Of a DNA stretch of 14,887 nt, positions 6,011 to 12,908 are shown one piece after another; positions within the stretch are counted from its first letter, which is position 1, and every line of letters starts with the position of its first letter. The stretch comes from Syntrophaceae bacterium UBA1062. GTDB taxonomy: Bacteria > Desulfobacterota > Desulfomonilia > UBA1062. The position numbers and the translations under genes were made by a program. The notes under the pieces were generated by a model, which saw only the letters and a list, made by a program, of their open reading frames with translations, ran no database searches and was not told where the DNA came from. The stretch is from the NCBI GenBank assembly GCA_002316295.1, contig DCDF01000104.1:1-14887 (forward strand), read 5' to 3'.

Positions 6011-8803
6011 ATGGATTACAAGGATACGTTGTGCCTGCCCCAGACAGAGTTCCCCATGAAGGCATCGCTCGTGAAAAAAGAGCCGGACATGCTCAAGCGC
6101 TGGGAGGATGAAGATCTCTACGGGAAGATACTCGAGAAATCGAAGAGCTGGGAAAAGTTCATCCTGCACGACGGCCCTCCCTATGCAAACGGACACATCC
6201 ACCTCGGGACGGCACTGAACAAGATCCTGAAAGATATCATCATCAAGTCGCTCTTCATGATGGGGCGCAACACCTTCTATCTCCCCGGCTGGGACTGCCA
6301 CGGCCTGCCCATCGAGCACCAGGTCGAGATCGAGCTCGGCAAGAAGAGCGCGGAGATGTCCAAGGCCGAGATCCGCAGGAAATGCCGGGAATACGCGGAG
6401 AGGTTCCTGGACATCCAGCGCCAGGAGTTCAAGCGCCTGGGCGTGCTCGGGGTCTGGGACGACCCGTACATAACCATGAAGTACGGCTATGAGGCCACCA
6501 TTGTCCGCGAGCTGGGCAAGTTCATCGGCAGCGGCTCCATCTACAAGGCCCGCAAGCCCGTCTACTGGTGCGCGAAGTGCGGCACCGCCCTTGCCGAGGC
6601 CGAGGTCGAGTACCACGACCAGAGCACGCCGGCCATCTTCGTGCGGTTCAAGATGGTCTCGGACATCTCGGAGAAGGTGCCCGAGCTCAGCGGCCGTCAG
6701 GACGACACATATATCGTGATCTGGACCACCACGCCGTGGACGATCCCGGCGAACCTGGCCATCGCTCTGCACCCCGACATGGAGTACTCTGCGGTCGAGA
6801 CCAGAGAGCATGGCGTGCTCATCCTTGCCGCCGATCTGGTCGACGACGTCATGCGGCAGATCGGGGTGAGTGAATACAGAACGCTGGCCGTGTTCCGCGG
6901 CGGCCTGCTCGAGCGTCTGAAGGCGAAGCACCCCCTCTACGACAGGGAGTCTCTGCTCATTCTCGCCCCGTTCGTCACGCTGGACACGGGATCGGGCGTC
7001 GTCCACATCGCGCCCGGCCACGGCGAGGAAGACTACGAGATCGGCAAGGCCTACGGGCTCGAGGTGTACGCGCCGGTAGACAACGAGGGCAGGTTCACCA
7101 AGGATGTAGGCCCCGAGTTCGCCGGCCAGTTCGTATTCGATGCAAACGAAAGCGTCAACGAGGCCCTGAAGAGGGAAGGGGCGCTTCTCGCCGTGGATAC
7201 CTACGCGCATTCCTACCCTTACTGCTGGCGGTGCAAGAGCGCGATCATCTTCCGTTCGACCAGCCAGTGGTTCATCTCCATGGAGCAGAACGACTTGAGA
7301 AAAAAGGCCCTGGAGGAGATCAACCGGGTGAAGTGGATCCCCTCGTGGGGCAGAGACAGAATCTACTCCATGGTGGAGAACCGGCCCGACTGGTGCATCT
7401 CGCGCCAGAGAGCCTGGGGAGTGCCCATCCCGGTCTTTACGTGCAAGGACTGCGGCGAGATCCTCATGTCGGAGGAAATCGCCATGCACGTGGCGGATAT
7501 CTTTGAAAAAGAGGGTGCGGACGCCTGGTTCACCCGGAGTGAGGCGGAGCTCCTGCCCCCGGGCACGAAATGCGGCAAATGTCCGAACGGCGAGCTCGTC
7601 AAGGAAGAGGACATCGTGGACGTCTGGTTCGATTCCGGGGTGAGCTACGCGGCCGTGTGCGAGAACGACCCGAGGCTGGGTGTTCCGGTCGACATGTACC
7701 TGGAGGGCTCCGACCAGCACAGGGGGTGGTTCCACAGCACCCTGCTCGCCTCGGTGGGCACGCGTGGGCAGGCGCCGTACCGCTCGGTGCTCACCCACGG
7801 GTTCGTGGTGGACGGAGAGGGCAGGAAGATGTCCAAATCTCTGGGCAACACTATCTCGCCCCAGGAGATCATCTCCAAGTACGGGGCCGAGATTCTGAGG
7901 CTCTGGGCGAGCGCGCAGGACTACAAGAACGACATCCGGATCTCCGATGAGATCGTCAACCGCCTGGTGGAGACCTACCGCAGGATCAGAAACACCTCTC
8001 GGTTCATGCTGGGCAACCTGCACGACTTCGATCCGGACAAAGACATGGTGCCCTACGAGAAGATGCTCGAGCTCGACCGCTATGCGCTCCATGTCACCCA
8101 GAGGCTGATCGAGAAGGTGAAGAGGGCATATCAGGAGTTCGAGCCCTATGTCATCTACCAGCAGGTGCACAATTTCTGCGTGGTGGATATGAGCGCCTTC
8201 TACCTGGACATCCTCAAGGACAGGCTCTATGTCTACAGGCGCGACTCCCTCGAGCGCCGGTCGGCCCAGAGCGCGATCTTCCGAATCATCACGGACCTCA
8301 CCCGGCTGATCGCTCCCATCCTCGCCTTCACCGCCGAAGAGATCTGGGACCACATGCCGAAGTTCGCGGGCAAGGAAGAGAGCGTGCATCTGGCCGCCAT
8401 GCCGGCGGCGGAAGCCTCGCTCATGGACGAGGCCCTCGCCGCAAAATGGGAGCGCATCCTGCTGCTAAGGCAGGAGGTGTCCAAAGAGATGGAGCAGGCC
8501 CGCAGGGACAAGGTCATCGGGCATCCTCTGGACGCGAAGATCGTCCTCTCGGCAGAGGGCGAAACCCACGACTTCCTCAAAACCATCGAGCCCATGCTCG
8601 ACGACATCTTCATCTGCTCGGGCGTGGAGGTGGCTGCGGGAGACGGCAGATACGGCCAGAGCGAGAACTTCAGCAAACTCCGCATCGACGTGGCCAAGGC
8701 CCCGGGCGGCAAGTGCCCGAGATGCTGGCATTACCGTGAAGACATAGGGCGGGACCCGGCGTTTCCCGAGGTATGCACCCGCTGCGCGGCCCAGCTGGCG
8801 TAA
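6011..8803 (+). CDS. ileS: isoleucyl-tRNA synthetase
   Basis: A 930-residue class I aminoacyl-tRNA synthetase that charges tRNA-Ile with isoleucine in the cytoplasm; this is the normal length for bacterial IleRS. The HIGH signature is GHIHLG (residues 61-66) within PYANGHIHLGTALNK. The editing domain contains WTTTPWTIPANLA (from residue 238) and GHGEEDY, whose D341 matches the conserved aspartate needed to clear Val-tRNA-Ile. KMSKS is at residues 606-610, preceded by the GSDQHRGWF segment. The C-terminal zinc knob uses C902, C905, C922 and C925 (CPRCWHY and CTRC). The ATG has AAGGAGG ending 5 bases upstream. lspA begins 20 bases after the stop, the widespread ileS-lspA pairing. No frameshift or missing motif was seen. 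Confidence 0.98.
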   Translation: MDYKDTLCLPQTEFPMKASLVKKEPDMLKRWEDEDLYGKILEKSKSWEKFILHDGPPYANGHIHLGTALNKILKDIIIKSLFMMGRNTFYLPGWDCHGLPIEHQVEIELGKKSAEMSKAEIRRKCREYAERFLDIQRQEFKRLGVLGVWDDPYITMKYGYEATIVRELGKFIGSGSIYKARKPVYWCAKCGTALAEAEVEYHDQSTPAIFVRFKMVSDISEKVPELSGRQDDTYIVIWTTTPWTIPANLAIALHPDMEYSAVETREHGVLILAADLVDDVMRQIGVSEYRTLAVFRGGLLERLKAKHPLYDRESLLILAPFVTLDTGSGVVHIAPGHGEEDYEIGKAYGLEVYAPVDNEGRFTKDVGPEFAGQFVFDANESVNEALKREGALLAVDTYAHSYPYCWRCKSAIIFRSTSQWFISMEQNDLRKKALEEINRVKWIPSWGRDRIYSMVENRPDWCISRQRAWGVPIPVFTCKDCGEILMSEEIAMHVADIFEKEGADAWFTRSEAELLPPGTKCGKCPNGELVKEEDIVDVWFDSGVSYAAVCENDPRLGVPVDMYLEGSDQHRGWFHSTLLASVGTRGQAPYRSVLTHGFVVDGEGRKMSKSLGNTISPQEIISKYGAEILRLWASAQDYKNDIRISDEIVNRLVETYRRIRNTSRFMLGNLHDFDPDKDMVPYEKMLELDRYALHVTQRLIEKVKRAYQEFEPYVIYQQVHNFCVVDMSAFYLDILKDRLYVYRRDSLERRSAQSAIFRIITDLTRLIAPILAFTAEEIWDHMPKFAGKEESVHLAAMPAAEASLMDEALAAKWERILLLRQEVSKEMEQARRDKVIGHPLDAKIVLSAEGETHDFLKTIEPMLDDIFICSGVEVAAGDGRYGQSENFSKLRIDVAKAPGGKCPRCWHYREDIGRDPAFPEVCTRCAAQLA

Positions 8804-8823
8804 ATCGTGCGGAGTGATCCGAC

Positions 8824-9393
8824 GTGAAGAAGAAAGAGAACGGCCGGACATTGGAGGACGAGGGGCTGGAGCTGATTCGGGAGTCCGGGGGCGGCCAGGG
8901 GAAAAGGCCCCGGTCTTTCCTGATGTGGGGGATCTTCCTGGTCCTTCCCCTCTACCTGGCCGACCAGTTCACCAAGTGGCTCGTGTACCGGAATGTGGAG
9001 GTGGGTACGGGCTTTACCGTGATTCCCGGCTTTTTCGACATCATCCACATGCGCAACACCGGCGCCGCCTTCGGCATCCTCCGTGACATCCCGGAGCCCG
9101 TGCGCACCTACTTCTTCCTGGGCATCACCCTGGTCGCGCTCGTGGCGATCTTCACTATCTTCAGCAGGCTCAGGCAGCGCTCGTGGTTTTTCAAGGCCAT
9201 CCTGTGTCTCATCGTTGCAGGCGCGCTGGGGAACCTCACGGACCGGTTCCTGTTCGGGGAGGTCGTGGATTTTCTGAGCTTCTATATCGACCGGTTCCGG
9301 TGGCCCACCTTCAACCTGGCCGACACCTACATCTCGCTCGGCATGGTCGGGCTCCTCGTCACCGTCGTGTTCATGCCGAAAGAGCAGGAATGA
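8824..9393 (+). CDS. lspA: lipoprotein signal peptidase (signal peptidase II)
   Basis: A 189-residue inner-membrane aspartyl protease that removes the signal peptide from diacylated prolipoproteins. Four hydrophobic segments lie at about residues 33-48, 95-114, 122-138 and 168-184. Family motifs are all present: DQFTKW (D47), NTGAAFG (78-84), GNLTDR (136-141), VVDF with D149, and FNLAD with D167. D149 and D167 are the catalytic pair by position. The start is GTG at 8824 with GGAGTGA upstream. This gives a charged N-terminal extension of about 30 residues before the first helix, longer than usual for LspA; the only internal ATG (codon 34) would cut into helix 1. It is very likely cotranscribed with ileS and should process the window's predicted lipoproteins such as DctP. 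Confidence 0.96.
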   Translation: MKKKENGRTLEDEGLELIRESGGGQGKRPRSFLMWGIFLVLPLYLADQFTKWLVYRNVEVGTGFTVIPGFFDIIHMRNTGAAFGILRDIPEPVRTYFFLGITLVALVAIFTIFSRLRQRSWFFKAILCLIVAGALGNLTDRFLFGEVVDFLSFYIDRFRWPTFNLADTYISLGMVGLLVTVVFMPKEQE

Positions 9394-9414
9394 CGCTCCC
9401 GGCACAGGCGGCGC

Positions 9415-10761
9415 TCACGCCACCCATTCCTCCGGCCTGATGAGGGAGGGGGTGTCCACGAGGATGACCATCTGGCCCTGCGGGTCCTTGTACACACCTT
9501 CGATGAAATCGGTCGAGATGCCCGCGGAGAAGGACGGGGTCTTCTGAACAAGGTGCGGGTCGATCACCAGCACATCGGCCACGTTGTCTACCACCATTCC
9601 CATGACGCGCTCCTCGACCCTGACAATGAGAAACACGGTGAGCGGATTGTACTCCTTCGGCTCCAGCCCGAATTTGAGCCTGAGGTCGATGATGGGCACA
9701 AGCTCGCCTCTGAGGTTGATCACGCCCTTGATGAAAGCGGGCACGTTCGGAAGCAGACTGATGTCCTGGTACCCGATGATCTCCTCGACGGCCTGGATGG
9801 GCACGGCATAGGTTTCGTTCTCCAGGGAGAAGGTGATGAAGGATGTGTTGTCTTCCTTGCTCTCCTCTTCACCGCCGGGCCTGAAAACGATTTTTTCCTT
9901 GGCCGGCCTCTGAGGCTCTTCCTCATCCTCTTCGGTCGCGTCGGCGGCGTTCTCTCCGGTCTGTTCCTCTTCGACCTTCGGCTTCGGTTCCGGTTTCGGT
10001 TTCGCTGAAGCGGCCGGAGCCTCCTTCGCCGCCTGCGGGGCCGGCTCGTCCGGTCTGATCATGTCCGGCTTGATCTGTGTGAGGGCCTCGCTGTCGACGC
10101 CCAGGGCCATGGGCACCATGTCCGGCTCCATGATGGTGGCGAAGAGCACGGCGTGCTCGCCTCTTTTGACTTCGTGCGATCCCAGGACCTCACCCAGGCC
10201 CTTCCAGCCGGCGACGAGGTCGTCGAGCTTCTTTTTTCCGGTCTTGACAGTGACAACATAGACCTGTCCGTTCTCCAGTTTTTTCAGCACCGCGCGATCG
10301 TCTACTCCGAAGGGGCCGAGAACGGTGCCGGCCTGAGGGGCGGGGGCCTTTCCGGACTTGGGCTCCTGGGCGGGCCCTGCACCGGCGATGATGGCCTGGA
10401 GCTGCGAGATGTGCTCCGAAATGTCCATGTCGTTGCTCGCCGTGACGTCCTCGAACATGCTCTTGAGCATGTCCGCCGCCTGAAGCAGGGGATTGGCCAC
10501 CCTGCTCGAGGGGGCGATTTTGCCCGAGCGGATCAGGTTCAGGACATCCTCCAGCCTGTGGGCGAGCTCGCCGATGTTCACGAGGTCGAGGAACTTGGCC
10601 GAACCCTTGATGGAATGTGCCGCTCTGAAGACCCTGTTGATCACCTCCGGATCCACGTTTTCCATTTCGGCTTCGATCTTTATGAGGTCTTCTTCGATGT
10701 CTGCGATATGTTCTCTCGATTCGGTTACGAACTCCTCGATCAGCTCGTCAAACTCGCCCAC
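9415..10761 (-). CDS. Hpt-CheW hybrid chemotaxis/signalling protein lacking a kinase core
   Basis: A 448-residue cytoplasmic protein built from pieces of CheA. Residues 1-105 are an Hpt (P1) domain with the phospho-accepting histidine H49 in AAHSIKGSAKFL, followed by helices to about 126. Residues 153-232 form a small alpha/beta module (LENGQVYVVTVKTG) similar to the segment often found after P1 in CheA. Residues 233-303 are a Pro/Lys/Glu-rich flexible linker with KPKPEPKPK. Residues 306-445 are a CheW-like P5 domain (FSLENETYAVPIQAVEEIIG, GVINLRGELVPIIDLR). The dimerisation (P3) and ATPase (P4) domains, with their N, G1 and G2 boxes, are absent, so it cannot phosphorylate itself and would need another CheA in trans. 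GTG start with GGGAGGAAG upstream. No other che genes are in the window. It converges on lspA with a 21-base gap. Confidence 0.88.
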   Translation of the reverse strand: MGEFDELIEEFVTESREHIADIEEDLIKIEAEMENVDPEVINRVFRAAHSIKGSAKFLDLVNIGELAHRLEDVLNLIRSGKIAPSSRVANPLLQAADMLKSMFEDVTASNDMDISEHISQLQAIIAGAGPAQEPKSGKAPAPQAGTVLGPFGVDDRAVLKKLENGQVYVVTVKTGKKKLDDLVAGWKGLGEVLGSHEVKRGEHAVLFATIMEPDMVPMALGVDSEALTQIKPDMIRPDEPAPQAAKEAPAASAKPKPEPKPKVEEEQTGENAADATEEDEEEPQRPAKEKIVFRPGGEEESKEDNTSFITFSLENETYAVPIQAVEEIIGYQDISLLPNVPAFIKGVINLRGELVPIIDLRLKFGLEPKEYNPLTVFLIVRVEERVMGMVVDNVADVLVIDPHLVQKTPSFSAGISTDFIEGVYKDPQGQMVILVDTPSLIRPEEWVA

Positions 10762-10821
10762 CGTGTGCTTCCTCCCGAAGATTATAGTCTTTTATTACAT
10801 CGGCAGGAAGCGTGCGGTTAC

Positions 10822-10850
10822 TTTAAAGGTTGTTGACACCAATTGTACAA
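10822..10850 (-). promoter_or_regulatory. candidate promoter of the Hpt-CheW gene
   Basis: On the reverse strand TTGTAC (10850-10845), a 17-base spacer and TTTAAA (10827-10822) form a moderate promoter. The start would be near 10815, with a leader of about 54 bases. Its -35 lies inside the palindrome TTGTACAA and its span overlaps the opposing promoter. Confidence 0.35.
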
Positions 10851-10862
10851 TACTAGTATAAA
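10833..10862 (+). promoter_or_regulatory. promoter of the small membrane protein at 10894
   Basis: A perfect TTGACA (10833-10838), an 18-base spacer and TATAAA (10857-10862) make a good sigma70 match. Transcription would start near 10869, and GGAGG (10881-10885) follows before the GTG at 10894. Confidence 0.58.
10843..10859. repeat. two overlapping perfect palindromes in a divergent promoter region
   Basis: TTGTACAA (10843-10850) and ATACTAGTAT (10850-10859) are perfect palindromes sharing one base. They fill the spacer of the forward promoter and cover the -35 of the reverse one, so a protein bound there could affect both genes. They are candidate operators; no regulator is known. Confidence 0.4.
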
Positions 10863-10893
10863 TCTGCACAAATTCGAACAGGAGGCCCTTTTG

Positions 10894-11319
10894 GTGCAGA
10901 AGGTAAGGATCTGCCTGCTTGCAATGCTCGTTGTCCTTTTCCTGGGAATGTCCGGATGCGGAAGCGATGGGGACGACGCCGGAGTCACGGCGCCCGTCCA
11001 GCTGGAAGTGTCCACGGAGAACCTCCACCCCAGGATGGGCCTGTCCGGTTTCATCCTCGGGAGCTTCATGCTCCTCAATGCCTATGTGATCATTCTGATG
11101 AGCTGTGCGGCGCTGATCATACGGGAACAGACATTCAAGAAGGCGGCCGACGCACTGCGTATGGGGCTGCAGATGCTCAATCCCGCCCGGGGCGGCGAGG
11201 GGACGTTCCTGAAAATCATCACCCTGCTCTCCAACGGCGAGACCAGGTTCAAGGTCGGCACGGCGGGCCTGATCATAGGGCTCCTCGTCGCCTACATCGG
11301 AGCATGGATTGCCGTATAG
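10894..11319 (+). CDS. small membrane protein / predicted lipoprotein of unknown function
   Basis: A 141-residue protein with no family I recognise. The GTG at 10894 is chosen because GGAGG ends 8 bases before it; an ATG at 10843 in the same frame falls inside the promoter. Residues 1-21 look like a lipoprotein signal ending in MSGC (C22), although Met at the -3 position is not typical. The next residues, GSDGDD, are acidic. Two further hydrophobic helices follow at about residues 50-76 and 121-141, separated by a basic amphipathic region (FKKAADALRMGLQML). A lipid anchor plus two transmembrane helices is unusual, so the first segment may instead be a simple signal or a third helix. It is divergent from the Hpt-CheW gene and shares its regulatory region. 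hisH starts 28 bases after its stop. Confidence 0.7.
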   Translation: MQKVRICLLAMLVVLFLGMSGCGSDGDDAGVTAPVQLEVSTENLHPRMGLSGFILGSFMLLNAYVIILMSCAALIIREQTFKKAADALRMGLQMLNPARGGEGTFLKIITLLSNGETRFKVGTAGLIIGLLVAYIGAWIAV

Positions 11320-11347
11320 CTTGCAGAGAACCGGGCGGAACACAGCC

Positions 11348-11959
11348 ATGATCGCGATCATCGACTACCGTGCGGGAAACTTGCGTTCGGTGGAGCGTGC
11401 GCTAAGGCACCTCGGCGTCGAGTGCAGGATCACCGCGCGCATCGACGAGATACGCGAGGCCGGGCGGGTCATCTTCCCGGGGGTCGGGGCGGCCGGCAAG
11501 GCCATGGAGACCATCGCCTCCCTGGGCCTGGATGACATCATCTGCGAGGTCGCCCGGAGGGGGACGCCGTTTCTCGGTATCTGCCTGGGAACTCAGATCA
11601 TTCTGGATGAAAGCGAAGAGGACGGCGCCCGGTGCCTGGGCATCATCGAGGGGGTTGTCAGACGGTTCCCGGATATGAACGAGAAGATACCCCACATGGG
11701 GTGGAACACCCTCGAGAAGAAGATCGATCACCCTCTCCTGGAAGGGATAGAGCCCGACGCTCAGTTCTACTTCGTCCATTCCTACTACCCGGTCCCTGCC
11801 CACAGCGAGGATGCGGCGGCGTACACCTCCTACGGCATCCGCTTCGCATCGATGATTGCGCGGGGCAATGTCGCCGCCGTCCAGTTTCACCCCGAGAAGA
11901 GCGGAAGACCCGGGCTCAAACTGCTCGAGAATTTCAGCAGGTGGGACGGCAGGCTGTAG
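11348..11959 (+). CDS. hisH: imidazole glycerol phosphate synthase, glutamine amidotransferase subunit
   Basis: A 203-residue class I glutamine amidotransferase that supplies ammonia to HisF in histidine biosynthesis. The nucleophile is C79 in GICLGTQ; most HisH proteins have GMQ there. The triad is completed by H181 and E183 in VQFHPEKSG. Other markers are DYRAGNLRSV at the N-terminus, FPGVGAAGKAM (oxyanion-strand region), IPHMGWN (115-120) and FYFVHSYY. The ATG at 11348 begins the conserved MIAIIDY; an upstream in-frame ATG at 11309 would overlap the preceding gene's stop and adds non-conserved residues. The Shine-Dalgarno is weak (GGCGGA). No other his gene is in the window, so hisF must lie elsewhere. 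The stop is 15 bases from the convergent pcm stop. Confidence 0.93.
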   Translation: MIAIIDYRAGNLRSVERALRHLGVECRITARIDEIREAGRVIFPGVGAAGKAMETIASLGLDDIICEVARRGTPFLGICLGTQIILDESEEDGARCLGIIEGVVRRFPDMNEKIPHMGWNTLEKKIDHPLLEGIEPDAQFYFVHSYYPVPAHSEDAAAYTSYGIRFASMIARGNVAAVQFHPEKSGRPGLKLLENFSRWDGRL

Positions 11960-11974
11960 GGATGGCAGGAGGTC

Positions 11975-12616
11975 TCAGCCGCTCCAGGCGTTTCTGCCGA
12001 TCAGCTTGACGAACCTGCATCCGCCCAGCGACTCTTCCCTGACGCCGTCTTTGGTTTTGGTGATGCGCTTGAGCTCCTGGAGGCTTTCGTCTCCCACCGG
12101 GATGATCAGCCTCCCTCCCTCGCCGAGCTGCTCGACAAGGGCCTCCGGCACATGAGGGGCCCCTGCGGTGACAATGATGCCGTCGAACGGGGCCTCTTTG
12201 GCGAGCCCGAGTGAACCGTCGCCGATCACGATGCGTATGTTGTAGTATCCCAGCTCGTCGTGGATCTTGCGCGCGCGGGAAGCCAGGGCGCTGATCCTCT
12301 CGATGGAGAGAACGCTTTCGCAGAGCCTCGAGAGGATGGCCGCTTGATAGCCCGACCCCGTGCCGATCTCCAGGACCTTATCCTTGGGCCCGGGCATCAG
12401 GCTCTGGGTCATCAGCGCGACCATGTAGGGCTGGGAGATGGTCTGACCGTATCCGATGGAGAGCGGGTAGTCGTCATAGGCCCGGTATTTGAGATATTCT
12501 TCAACGAATTTGTGCCGCGGCACTTCGAGGAATGCGCCCAGTATCCGCGGGTCGGTGATGCCGCGGCCCTCGAGCTGCTCCTTTACCATGTGCTGTCTGG
12601 CAAGAACCGGATCCAT
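11975..12616 (-). CDS. pcm: protein-L-isoaspartate O-methyltransferase
   Basis: A 213-residue cytoplasmic S-adenosylmethionine-dependent enzyme that methylates L-isoaspartyl residues in damaged proteins, starting their repair. The SAM-binding motif I is VLEIGTGSGYQAAILS (residues 81-96). The family substrate-site motif GQTISQPYMVALM carries S61. Motif II-like FDGIIVTAGAPHVPEAL and the GGRLIIPVG strand follow. Length is normal for the bacterial enzyme. The ATG has AGGAAGAG just upstream. In many proteobacteria pcm sits beside surE or nlpD; here it stands alone between hisH and the GalT-like gene, with its own candidate promoter at 12740-12768. Confidence 0.96.
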   Translation of the reverse strand: MDPVLARQHMVKEQLEGRGITDPRILGAFLEVPRHKFVEEYLKYRAYDDYPLSIGYGQTISQPYMVALMTQSLMPGPKDKVLEIGTGSGYQAAILSRLCESVLSIERISALASRARKIHDELGYYNIRIVIGDGSLGLAKEAPFDGIIVTAGAPHVPEALVEQLGEGGRLIIPVGDESLQELKRITKTKDGVREESLGGCRFVKLIGRNAWSG

Positions 12617-12739
12617 GCTCTCTTCCTATCACCATCTTCTCTGCGGCCGGAAGTGGTTTTTCTCGCTCGCTTTCTCGGCAGTCCGCGCACGGCAACTCAT
12701 GCGCTTCATTGCCGGTTCATCGCTTAAGATACTGATTTT

Positions 12740-12768
12740 ATTATAATGGATTATCCGGTTTCTGACAA
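12740..12768 (-). promoter_or_regulatory. candidate promoter of pcm
   Basis: On the reverse strand TTGTCA (12768-12763), a 17-base spacer and a perfect TATAAT (12745-12740) form a strong match in a clearly AT-rich stretch. The start would be near 12733, leaving a leader of about 117 bases before the pcm ATG, in which nothing structured was recognised. Confidence 0.5.
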
Positions 12769-12790
12769 TATAAAAGCCTGAGGGTAAGGC

Positions 12791-12845
12791 ATATCCGTTC
12801 GGCGGGGTTCGTCGGGGCGGTGATTCACAGCCTCCCGGCGGATAT
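12791..12845. repeat. long-range inverted repeat upstream of the GalT-like gene
   Basis: ATATCCG (12791-12797) and CGGATAT (12839-12845) are perfect complements 41 bases apart. The GC-rich stretch between them can also pair in part (GGGCGG with CCTCCC, one mismatch). It lies between the pcm promoter and the GalT-like promoter, so it is probably not in the leader of either. It resembles no riboswitch I know. Confidence 0.3.
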
Positions 12846-12869
12846 CTTCAGTGCCCCGGGTTTCTCTCC

Positions 12870-12899
12870 TTGACCCTCCCCTGGGACATATAGTAAATT
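12870..12899 (+). promoter_or_regulatory. candidate promoter of the GalT-like gene
   Basis: TTGACC (12870-12875) is followed after 18 bases by TAAATT (12894-12899). A better-looking TATAGT (12889-12894) is only 13 bases away from the -35. Either would start transcription within about 10 bases of the ATG at 12909, leaving almost no leader. Confidence 0.4.
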
Positions 12900-12908
12900 A
12901 TTTATGCA

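Noticed and set aside
5744..8389. 881-codon open frame on the reverse strand opposite ileS
   Set aside because: It mirrors the codon pattern of a certain gene in GC-rich DNA; the translation is His/Arg/Val/Asp-rich with no recognisable domain and overlaps ileS almost entirely.
9960..10020. Short repeats of TTCGG/TTTCGG type as a satellite
   Set aside because: They encode the KPKPEPKPK linker of the Hpt-CheW protein and reflect repetitive amino-acid content in a flexible linker.
10781..10786. Perfect TATAAT on the reverse strand just upstream of the Hpt-CheW gene
   Set aside because: The -35 at proper spacing is poor (TTCCTG), and transcription would begin inside the Shine-Dalgarno sequence of the gene.
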